Source: Thermoleophilaceae bacterium (lineage in GTDB: Bacteria > Actinomycetota > Thermoleophilia > Solirubrobacterales > Thermoleophilaceae). Taken from it: a stretch of 11,617 nucleotides of DNA. The stretch lies in assembly GCA_013811765.1 (NCBI GenBank), contig JACCUO010000042.1:1-11617 (forward strand), written 5' to 3'. The position numbers and the translations under genes were made by a program. Under the pieces are notes generated by a model. That model was not told the origin of the DNA and searched no databases. It saw only the letters and a list, made by a program, of their open reading frames with translations. Below, in pieces: positions 6,244 through 11,617 of this stretch (within the stretch, counting starts at the first letter, position 1; every line of letters starts with the position of its first letter).

Positions 6244-7487
6244 TGCGCGCCGGTGTCAGTGCCCGCCGCCGGAGTGGCGGCCGAGCCCTTCGCACGGCTC
6301 TCGCCGCAGCGGTCCTCGCAGGGGCCCTGTCGATCGCGGGGTGCGGCGGCGGGTCCGAAAGCGATGCCGAGAGCGCCCCCCCGAACGCGGCGAAGGAGGT
6401 GCGCACCACGCGGGTGGAGGTCGTCAAGGGCCTCGGGAAGGACGGGCGATTCGATCCCTCGGCTCTCTACCGTCGGCTTTCGCCAGGAGTGGTCACCGTC
6501 CTGTCGATCTTCGACGGCGACCGCCAGTCGCTCCTGCAGAGGGAAGACGAAGACGGTGAAGGGGGACAGGGATCGGGGTTCGTGCTCGATGGACAGGGCT
6601 ACGTGGCGACGAACGCCCACGTGGTCACCACCGGCAGCCCCCCGAACACGAAGCGTGCGAAGGAGGTCTACGTCGAACTCTCCGACGGCAGCCGGGTGGG
6701 CGCCCGCATCGTGGGAGAGGACCCGGGCGCGGACGTGGCCCTGCTCAAGCTGGATCCCGCCGGGCTCAGGCTCACGCCGCTCAAGCTAGGCCAGTCGAAG
6801 GATCTAGTGGTGGGCGCGCCGGTCGCTGCGATCGGGAGCCCCTTCGGGGAGCGTCAATCCCTGTCGGTCGGCGTGATCTCCGCGCTCGACCGGACGATCC
6901 AGTCGCTCACCGCCTTTCAGATCGGCAACGCGATCCAGACCGACGCCGCAATCAACCCGGGCAACTCGGGTGGACCGCTGCTGAACGGAGAGGGAGAGGT
7001 GCTCGGCATCAACTCTCAGATCAAGTCCGCGGGCGGGGGCGGCGAGGGCGTGGGCTTCGCGGTGCCGGTGGACACGGTCCGGCGATCGCTGCGGGCACTG
7101 CGCGCCGAGGGCCGAGTGGACTACGGCTACCTCGGCGTGACCTCACAGCCGCTCTATCCCCAGCTGGCCGAGCGCCTTGGGCTGTCCGTGCGGGGCGGAG
7201 CGCTGATCGTGCGCGTGGAAGACGGCAGCCCGGCGGACCGCGCCGGGCTGGGGACCGGCGGGGAGAAGGTCGACTTCCAAGGCCAGCAGGACGTGCCGGC
7301 CGACGGGGACGTGATCGTGGCTGTCGGCGGCCGCAAGCTGACCCGGGAAGCCGACCTCGCCGACCTGATCAGCGCCCGCGACGCGGGCGAGGAGGTGGAG
7401 CTCGAGCTGCTCCGCGACGGGAAGCGACGTACGGAAAAGATCACGCTCGGGCAGCGGCCCGAGCGCCCGCCGGAGCCGCGCCGATGA
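6243..7487 (+). CDS. HtrA/DegP-like S1C serine protease lipoprotein with PDZ domain (PepD-like)
   Basis: A 414-residue protein starting at the ATG of a TGATG overlap with the kinase stop (GAGG about 5 nt upstream); a GTG at 6240 would add one residue. The N-terminus has an Arg-rich segment, a hydrophobic run and a lipobox LSIAGC with Cys34, so it is probably a lipoprotein anchored on the outer face of the membrane. The trypsin-like domain (about 75-285) holds the full triad: His126 in TNAHVV, Asp164 in GADVALLKLD and Ser242 in NPGNSGGPL. A single PDZ domain (about 296-410) follows, with an insertion of about 15 residues (GGEKVDFQG...) before GDVIVAVGG, as in some actinobacterial HtrA proteins. 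It probably degrades or refolds misfolded envelope proteins and may feed back on the kinase, as PepD is linked to MprAB. The role by analogy is inference; the enzyme class is secure. Confidence 0.93.
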   Translation: MRAGVSARRRSGGRALRTALAAAVLAGALSIAGCGGGSESDAESAPPNAAKEVRTTRVEVVKGLGKDGRFDPSALYRRLSPGVVTVLSIFDGDRQSLLQREDEDGEGGQGSGFVLDGQGYVATNAHVVTTGSPPNTKRAKEVYVELSDGSRVGARIVGEDPGADVALLKLDPAGLRLTPLKLGQSKDLVVGAPVAAIGSPFGERQSLSVGVISALDRTIQSLTAFQIGNAIQTDAAINPGNSGGPLLNGEGEVLGINSQIKSAGGGGEGVGFAVPVDTVRRSLRALRAEGRVDYGYLGVTSQPLYPQLAERLGLSVRGGALIVRVEDGSPADRAGLGTGGEKVDFQGQQDVPADGDVIVAVGGRKLTREADLADLISARDAGEEVELELLRDGKRRTEKITLGQRPERPPEPRR

Positions 7488-7548
7488 CGGTGTGGTGGTA
7501 GTCGCCGTACGACCTCGCGAGCTCGACGGCGGGATTCGCCGGCGTTCC

Positions 7549-7557
7549 GGGTAGGGT
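7549..7557 (+). promoter_or_regulatory. GGGTAGGGT: SigB/SigF-like -10, or TANNNT -10 / weak Shine-Dalgarno before the RsbW-like gene
   Basis: GGGTAG (7549-7554) resembles the GGGTAT -10 of SigB/SigF-type stress promoters, and the overlapping TAGGGT (7552-7557) fits TANNNT with 7 nt to the GTG at 7565. AGGG within it could alternatively act as a Shine-Dalgarno at 8 nt. No GTTT-like -35 at the proper distance is seen. Confidence 0.3.
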
Positions 7558-7564
7558 GCCCGCG

Positions 7565-7927
7565 GTGGATCTCGACAGTCGCGATGTCTCTCTCACCATC
7601 CCGGCGAAACCGGGGTACCTGGTGCTCGCCAGGCTGGCGCTATCCGCCGTGTGCCGGCTCACCCCGCTCGAGCCGGCGGAGGTCGCCGATCTGAAGCTGG
7701 CCCTGACCGAAGCCGCCTCCGAGCTGATCGAGGCCGGCGCCGACGAGGACACGGTGGGCTTCGTGTTCCGGCTGCATCCCGACCGCCTGGCGATCGAGCT
7801 CTGCGGCCCGGCGGGGACCACGCCACAGGACGAGCAGGAGCTCAGCCACGCCATCATCGAGGCCACCGTCGATCGCGCTGAGTTCTCCGCGGGCCGAACG
7901 GTCCTCGCCAAGCAGCTGGTGGCCTGA
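7565..7927 (+). CDS. RsbW-like HATPase-fold (anti-sigma regulatory factor-like) protein with degenerate ATP site
   Basis: A 120-residue protein from the GTG at 7565; a GTG at 7556 would add three residues but overlaps the best promoter/SD signal. The pattern is that of the small RsbW/SpoIIAB-type HATPase_c_2 domain: LTIPAKPGYLVLARLALSAV near the start, then DLKLALTEAASELIEAG at 42-58, which aligns with the helix usually reading LxLAVSExxTNAIxHG. The Mg/ATP Asn is replaced by Glu53 and the His by Ala57. The usual DxGxG becomes ELCGPAG (78-84), and the glycine-rich lid GxGLxLI becomes ELSHAIIEATVD. The end strand SAGRTVLAKQL is typical. ATP binding and serine kinase activity are therefore doubtful, though partner binding may persist. 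Its stop overlaps the treT start (TGATG), tying it to trehalose synthesis. The fold call is fairly secure; function is unknown. Confidence 0.72.
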   Translation: MDLDSRDVSLTIPAKPGYLVLARLALSAVCRLTPLEPAEVADLKLALTEAASELIEAGADEDTVGFVFRLHPDRLAIELCGPAGTTPQDEQELSHAIIEATVDRAEFSAGRTVLAKQLVA

Positions 7928-9159
7928 TGCTGCAACCGGTTCTCGTCGGGCACAAAAGCCTCACGGACTACACCCACCTCGTGGGCAAGCCGCTGATCGA
8001 GGAGGTGCGTCAGCTCGCGGGGGAACTCGAGGGCCTCCGGGTGCTGCACCTCTCGGCGACGGCGTTCGGGGGCGGGGTGGCCGAGATCCTCTACACGCTG
8101 GTGCCGCTCATGCGCGACGTGGGCATCGAAACCGAGTGGCAGGTGATGCTCGGCCGCGAAGAGTTCTACAACGCCACGAAGATCCTCCACAACGCGCTCC
8201 AGGGCAACCCGGAGGGCCTGTCACCGGAGCAGTGGCAGATCTTCGCCAAGTACAACGAGATGAACGCGAAGGAGATCGAGGGCGGCTGGGACGTGATCAT
8301 CGTTCACGACCCCCAGCCCGCCGCCATCCATCAGCTCGTGCCCGAGAAGGCGCGCACGTGGATCTGGCGCTGCCACATCGACCTCTCCACGCCCAATCCG
8401 GCCGCGATCGAGCGGCTGGTGCCCTTCGTGCGCTCCTACGACGGCGCGGTCTTTCACCTCGAGCAGTACGTGCCGGAGGGGCTTGACGGCACGCCGATCC
8501 ACATCGTGCCCCCTGCGATCGACCCCCTCTCTCCCAAGAACATGGCCTTCTCCCCGGAGGACGCTGCCTACGTCTGTGACCAGTTCGGGATCGACGTGGA
8601 CCGGCCCATGCTCTGCCAGGTCTCGCGCTTTGACCCCTGGAAGGACCCGATGGGCGTGATCGACGCCTACCACCAGGTGGCCGAGCAGATGCCCGCCACG
8701 CAGCTGGCCCTCGTCGGGTCGATGGCGACCGACGATCCGGAGGGGTGGGAGTTCTTCAACCAGACGATGGCCTACGCGGACGGGAACCCCGACATCCACA
8801 TCTTCAACAACCTCAACAACGTCGGCGCAATCGAGGTGAATGCGTTCCAGTCCCAGGCGGACGTCATGATCCAGAAGTCCACGCGCGAGGGCTTCGGGCT
8901 CACCGTCTCCGAAGCCCTCTGGAAGGCGCGTCCGTTCATCGGCGGGGACGTCGGGGGCATTCCCCTGCAGGTGGAGGACGGTGAGACGGGCTACCTCGTC
9001 TCGTCGGCCTCGGAGTGCGCCGAGCGCTCCGTGGCGATCCTCGAGGACCCCGATTTGGGCAAGCGGCTCGGCCGCGCCGGGAAGGAGCATGTCCGGCAGC
9101 GGTTCCTGACGCCGCGGCTCCTGCGCGATTGGCTGAAGATCTTCGGCGCGAAAGCATGA
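7927..9159 (+). CDS. treT: TreT-type trehalose synthase, GT4 glycosyltransferase
   Basis: A 410-residue cytoplasmic GT-B enzyme of the TreT family, which joins NDP-glucose and glucose into trehalose directly and, in studied homologues, reversibly. The N-terminal domain contains HLSATAFGGGVAEIL at 41-55, the acceptor-side glycine-rich loop, and VHDPQPAAI at 126-134. The C-terminal donor domain has VSRFDPWKDP at 232-241, with the phosphate-binding Arg234 and Lys239, and the GT4 E-x7-E motif Glu321 to Glu329 in EGFGLTVSEAL, then GGIPLQ and DGETGYLV. Length matches the family. The start is the ATG overlapping the upstream stop (TGATG), and the next gene overlaps its stop (ATGA), so all three are coupled. 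The enzyme looks complete. Nucleotide preference (ADP-, UDP- or other) cannot be read from the sequence, and a related GT4 disaccharide synthase is a minor alternative. Confidence 0.88.
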   Translation: MLQPVLVGHKSLTDYTHLVGKPLIEEVRQLAGELEGLRVLHLSATAFGGGVAEILYTLVPLMRDVGIETEWQVMLGREEFYNATKILHNALQGNPEGLSPEQWQIFAKYNEMNAKEIEGGWDVIIVHDPQPAAIHQLVPEKARTWIWRCHIDLSTPNPAAIERLVPFVRSYDGAVFHLEQYVPEGLDGTPIHIVPPAIDPLSPKNMAFSPEDAAYVCDQFGIDVDRPMLCQVSRFDPWKDPMGVIDAYHQVAEQMPATQLALVGSMATDDPEGWEFFNQTMAYADGNPDIHIFNNLNNVGAIEVNAFQSQADVMIQKSTREGFGLTVSEALWKARPFIGGDVGGIPLQVEDGETGYLVSSASECAERSVAILEDPDLGKRLGRAGKEHVRQRFLTPRLLRDWLKIFGAKA

Positions 9160-10634
9160 GCAAGGACGCCCAACTGGTCCTCGTCTCAAACCGCGGGCCT
9201 GCCACATTTGAGCGCACGGAGAGCGGCGGGTTCGAGCCCCACCGGGGCGGCGGCGGGCTCGTGACGGCCCTCACCGGCCTCGTCCACCACCGCGACGCCC
9301 TCTGGATCGCCTCCACTCTGTCGGACGAGGACGCGGAGGTCTCCGCGCAGCACGAAGGCCAAAGCTTCGACTGCAAGCTCGAGGACGTGACGTACCGCAT
9401 CCGCCTCGTGGAGTCCGACGCCGAGGCCTACGAGCGGTTCTACAACGTCGTGGCCAACCCGATGCTGTGGTTCATCCAGCACTACCTGTGGGACCTCTCG
9501 AACGCGCCCGACATCCGCAAGTGGGAGGTCGACTCCTATGAGCAGGGCTACCGCGTCGTGAACAAGGACCTCGCCAACGCGGTCCTCGAGGAGATCAAGG
9601 ACGTGGACGAGGCGGTGGTCATGCTCCACGACTACCACCTGTACGCGGCCCCGAGGTTCATCCGCGAGGCGCGCCCCGACGTATTCCTGCACCACTTCGT
9701 GCACATCCCATGGACCCAGCCCGACGCCTGGCGCGTGCTTCCGCGGGACATCCGCGAGGACATCTTCGAGGGCGTCCTGGCGAACGACATCGTCGCCTTC
9801 CATACCCGCGCCTACCGCCGCAACTTCCTGCTCTGCTGCCGCGAGCTGTTCGACCTCGACGTCGACGAGAAGGCCAACATCGTCCATTTCGAGGGACGCG
9901 AGATCTGGGTGCGCGCGTACCCGCTGCCAATCTCCGCCGAGACCTTTCAGCGCAACGCCCAGCGTCCGGCGGTGCACGAGTACGAGCGTCAGATCCAGCG
10001 CCGGCGCCGGGAGCACCTGATCCTCCGGGTAGACCGCGCCGACCTCTCCAAGAACATCCTGCGCGGCTTCACCGCCTTCGACATGTTCCTCGACCAGAAC
10101 CCGGATTTCCTCGAAAAGGTCACCTTCATCGCCCACCTGATCCCGTCGCGGCAGGACATCGCGGAGTACGCCGAGTACCTCGAGCGCATCGAGGCGCTGG
10201 TGGCTGTGATCAACCATCGTCACGGCACCACCGACTGGATGCCGATCGACCTGCGCCTGCGCGAGAACCTCGACGAGGCAATCGCTGCCTACAAGCACTA
10301 CGACCTGCTGATGGTGAACGCGATGTTCGACGGGATGAACCTCATCGCCAAGGAGGGCCCGCTGGTCAACGAGCGCAACGGGGTGTCCCTGCTGAGCGAG
10401 AACACCGGCGCACACGAGGAGCTCGCGGAGTTCGCCCTCTCGGTCAACCCCTTCGACGTCCAGGAGCAGGCGGAGGCCATCCACCGCGCTCTCACCATGT
10501 CCCCGGACGCGCGGTCGTGGCGGGCTCAGGGACTCAAGCGGGTGGTCACCGCGCGCGATCCGGGCGACTGGGTTGATGACCAACTCGCCGACATCGAGGC
10601 CAAGCGCGGCGGGAGGGCCCCCGACGCCGGATAG
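9156..10634 (+). CDS. otsA: GT20 trehalose-6-phosphate synthase-like glycosyltransferase
   Basis: A 492-residue GT20 protein that should transfer glucose from a nucleotide sugar to glucose-6-phosphate, giving trehalose-6-phosphate. Visible landmarks: VSNRGP at 10-15, GGGGLVTAL at 31-39, HDYHL at 158-162, HIPW with His183, VDRADLSKN at 292-300 (Arg294 and Lys299, equivalent to the phosphate-binding Arg/Lys of E. coli OtsA), FDGMNLIAKE at 391-400 and LSENTGAHEEL at 413-423. The frame is open well upstream, but homology starts at MSKDAQLVLVSNR and that ATG overlaps the treT stop (ATGA). Differences from E. coli OtsA include HIPWTQPDAW instead of HIPFP and YPLPI instead of YPIGI, the style of archaeal/actinobacterial homologues. 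No trehalose-6-phosphate phosphatase domain is fused or adjacent. Another GT20 product, such as glucosylglycerol phosphate, cannot be excluded. Confidence 0.87.
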   Translation: MSKDAQLVLVSNRGPATFERTESGGFEPHRGGGGLVTALTGLVHHRDALWIASTLSDEDAEVSAQHEGQSFDCKLEDVTYRIRLVESDAEAYERFYNVVANPMLWFIQHYLWDLSNAPDIRKWEVDSYEQGYRVVNKDLANAVLEEIKDVDEAVVMLHDYHLYAAPRFIREARPDVFLHHFVHIPWTQPDAWRVLPRDIREDIFEGVLANDIVAFHTRAYRRNFLLCCRELFDLDVDEKANIVHFEGREIWVRAYPLPISAETFQRNAQRPAVHEYERQIQRRRREHLILRVDRADLSKNILRGFTAFDMFLDQNPDFLEKVTFIAHLIPSRQDIAEYAEYLERIEALVAVINHRHGTTDWMPIDLRLRENLDEAIAAYKHYDLLMVNAMFDGMNLIAKEGPLVNERNGVSLLSENTGAHEELAEFALSVNPFDVQEQAEAIHRALTMSPDARSWRAQGLKRVVTARDPGDWVDDQLADIEAKRGGRAPDAG

Positions 10635-10654
10635 CGACCGCCTTCGCGCGGGGG

Positions 10655-11128
10655 CTAACGGTCCGGAGTGAACTCCCCCGTCCTCGGGGGTGCCTCGCTC
10701 GGAAGGGCGAGTGGAGGGGAACGCGTCCCCAACCGAGACGGGACACGCGGAGGAGGCTGATGGCCACGCCGAGGAGGCTGATGGCCACGCGGAGAGGCCT
10801 GACCACCCGGAGCCCTCCGCCCTCGCGAAGGTCGGCTGGGTGAGAGCTGCCGGCCCCGCCCGGCAGGCCCTGCGGGTCGAGCCGGCTGAGAGGCGACCGG
10901 GTGGCGCCCCAGAGGGTCCGGCCGCTGCTCACCCGGCGGGGAGACCGGGGCGGGCGGCTGCGGCGGATCAAGCTGTTCCGGCGGCTCCTGGGTGGGGCCG
11001 CGATCCAAGCCGGGCGGGCCGGCCGCGATCAGCAGCGCGGCGGCGAGCAGCGCGGCCAACCGTCCGACGTTCCTCCAACGCACCCGTCCCAGCGGGCCGA
11101 GTGCTCCGCGTGCTCGCCGCCGTGCCAC
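10655..11128 (-). CDS. Doubtful hypothetical: membrane-anchored Pro-rich protein
   Basis: The 553-bp space between the GT20 gene and rpsF (10635-11187) holds no clear gene. Its best frame is this 157-codon minus-strand one, from a GTG. Residues about 20-38 form a hydrophobic stretch (VGRLAALLAAALLIAAG) preceded by Arg-rich sequence, as in a signal anchor, followed by a Pro/Gln/Arg-rich tail with the 7-residue RGHQPPR/RGHQPPP repeat. Third positions are about 80% G/C for the first 80 codons but drop to roughly half afterwards, where the frame also crosses the hairpin cluster and tandem repeat. There is no Shine-Dalgarno or clear promoter, and no family is recognised. A shorter or decayed gene, or chance, is equally likely. 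Confidence 0.28.
   Translation of the reverse strand: MARRRARGALGPLGRVRWRNVGRLAALLAAALLIAAGPPGLDRGPTQEPPEQLDPPQPPAPVSPPGEQRPDPLGRHPVASQPARPAGPAGRGRQLSPSRPSRGRRAPGGQASPRGHQPPRRGHQPPPRVPSRLGTRSPPLALPSEAPPRTGEFTPDR
10675..10730 (+). terminator. Cluster of three hairpins downstream of the trehalose operon
   Basis: Three stem-loops sit in 56 bases: CCCCCG/CGGGGG (10675-10680 with 10685-10690, TCCT loop), CTCGC/GCGAG (10694-10698 with 10707-10711) and GGGGA/TCCCC (10716-10720 with 10726-10730). They begin 40 bases after the GT20 stop. None has a T-tract, so they may act as a GC-rich terminator/mRNA end or as an RNA structure; in such a GC-rich sequence short stems are also common by chance. Confidence 0.4.
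10751..10790. repeat. 21-bp tandem repeat, two copies plus a decayed third
   Basis: The 19-base word aggaggctgatggccacgc occurs at 10751-10769 and 10772-10790, period 21. A diverged partial third unit (ggagaggcctga...) begins near 10791. On the minus strand this encodes a repeated RGHQPP block in the doubtful frame at 10655-11128. Confidence 0.7.
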
Positions 11129-11151
11129 GCCAGGTGGAGTCGTGGCCTACC

Positions 11152-11178
11152 GGAACTCGCCCCCTCGCTGCTATCGTC
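11152..11178 (+). promoter_or_regulatory. Putative rpsF promoter with ECF-like elements
   Basis: GGAACT (11152-11157) and CGTC (11175-11178) are separated by 17 bases, the form of ECF sigma-factor promoters. The overlapping TATCGT (11172-11177) also fits a housekeeping TANNNT -10 placed 10 nt before the rpsF ATG, implying a very short leader. Which sigma factor is used cannot be decided by eye. Confidence 0.35.
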
Positions 11179-11187
11179 TCGCGGCCC

Positions 11188-11617
11188 ATGGCACGCCTTT
11201 ACGACCTCATGCTGCTCATCGATTCAACCGCCCCGGACGACCGCCAGCGCGAAATCGTCGGTGAGGTCGAGTCCACGCTGAACTCGGGTGGGCAGATAGT
11301 GAGCGCCCACGACTGGGGCAGCCGCCGGATGACCTTCGAGATCGACCACCGACCCGAGGCGGCCTACCACCTCTACCAGTTCGAAGGCGACAACGAGCTT
11401 CTCGACCGCCTGAACCACAGCCTCAAGATCACCGACGGAGTCCTGCGCTTTCGCATCATCCGTCAGGGTCCCGGTTCGCCGCCCGTACCACCGAGCCCCG
11501 ATCCGGCACCTGCCCGACGCGAAGACGAGCCCAACGGGCGCGTCGCGGCTCGAGCCGCGGCCGACGCCCCGCCGGAGCCCGTCGCCGAGCCCGCCGAGCC
11601 CGCCGAGACCCCGGCGG
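11188..11617 (+). CDS. rpsF: 30S ribosomal protein bS6 (3'-truncated by window edge), with extended tail
   Basis: The first 143 codons of bS6, the small-subunit protein that binds 16S rRNA with bS18. The core (1-92) shows YDLMLLID at 5-12, the long helix with REIVGEVESTL at 21-31, GGQIVSAHDWGSRRMTFEID at 34-53, AAYHLYQFEG at 58-67 and the last strand GVLRFRIIR at 84-92, the normal bS6 order. The frame then stays open to the right edge with a Pro/Ala/Glu-rich tail from residue 93, ending in AEPAEP repeats, well past the about 95-residue minimal bS6. The ATG at 11188 has no Shine-Dalgarno and sits 10 nt after a -10-like TATCGT. In most bacteria rpsF heads an operon with ssb, rpsR and rplI; those would lie beyond the window. 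The identity is secure; the tail end is unseen. Confidence 0.93.
   Translation, partial: MARLYDLMLLIDSTAPDDRQREIVGEVESTLNSGGQIVSAHDWGSRRMTFEIDHRPEAAYHLYQFEGDNELLDRLNHSLKITDGVLRFRIIRQGPGSPPVPPSPDPAPARREDEPNGRVAARAAADAPPEPVAEPAEPAETPA

Noticed and set aside
7527-7541. CGGCG-GGATT-CGCCG hairpin after the HtrA gene as a terminator
   Set aside because: Only a 5-bp stem with no T-tract, within a GC-rich promoter region; likely chance.
8221-9207. A 328-codon minus-strand frame antisense to treT
   Set aside because: Shadow composition and no recognisable domain, opposite a full GT4 enzyme.
9186-10583. A 465-codon minus-strand frame antisense to the GT20 gene
   Set aside because: Val/Asp/Glu/His/Leu-rich mirror of GC-biased codons with no motif; the plus strand carries intact GT20 signatures.

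Overview
The window is about 70% G+C with strong G/C third-position bias. It looks like a chromosomal segment of a high-GC actinobacterium; the gene set and protein style (actinobacterial-type GT20 synthase beside a TreT-like GT4 enzyme, an MprAB-like two-component system with an HtrA lipoprotein, apparently leaderless starts) suggest Thermoleophilia (Solirubrobacterales/Gaiellales). That taxonomic placement is inference from protein character only. I see no mobile element, CRISPR array, tRNA or rRNA.

Layout. (1) Positions 1-1064, minus strand, cut by the left edge: a multi-pass membrane protein of the lysylphosphatidylglycerol-synthase transmembrane / UPF0104 flippase-like family. (2) Head to head with it after 17 bp, thiL (thiamine-monophosphate kinase), 1082-2047. 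(3) 2048-2262 has no long gene but carries a small minus-strand frame with a FlgM-like anti-sigma-28 motif. (4) 2263-4041, minus strand: a membrane protein with an M28-peptidase-like domain whose zinc ligands all appear to be replaced. (5) Divergent from it, 4112-7487: a tightly overlapped response regulator, histidine kinase and HtrA lipoprotein operon, resembling mycobacterial mprA-mprB-pepD and probably an envelope-stress circuit. (6) 7565-10634: a second coupled operon of a small RsbW-like protein with a degenerate ATP site, a TreT-type trehalose glycosyltransferase and a GT20 trehalose-6-phosphate-synthase-like enzyme, a probable stress/osmoprotection unit. (7) 10635-11187: a 553-bp spacer with a cluster of hairpins, a 21-bp tandem repeat and one doubtful minus-strand frame. 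(8) From 11188 to the right edge: rpsF (ribosomal protein bS6) with a long Pro/Ala/Glu tail.

Two themes stand out. First, translational coupling: RR/HK overlap by ATGA, HK/HtrA by TGATG, the RsbW-like gene/treT by TGATG and treT/GT20 by ATGA. Second, apparently inactivated enzyme folds kept in conserved-looking settings: a pseudo-M28 peptidase and a pseudo-HATPase. Several starts (minus-strand gene at 1064, RsbW-like gene at 7565, rpsF) have a -10-like TANNNT hexamer only 7-10 nt upstream, which suggests leaderless or near-leaderless transcripts.

I found no single clear-cut new defence or mobile system. The best candidates for something undescribed are the pseudo-RsbW protein coupled to trehalose synthesis, the degenerate membrane M28 protein, and the small FlgM-like frame.
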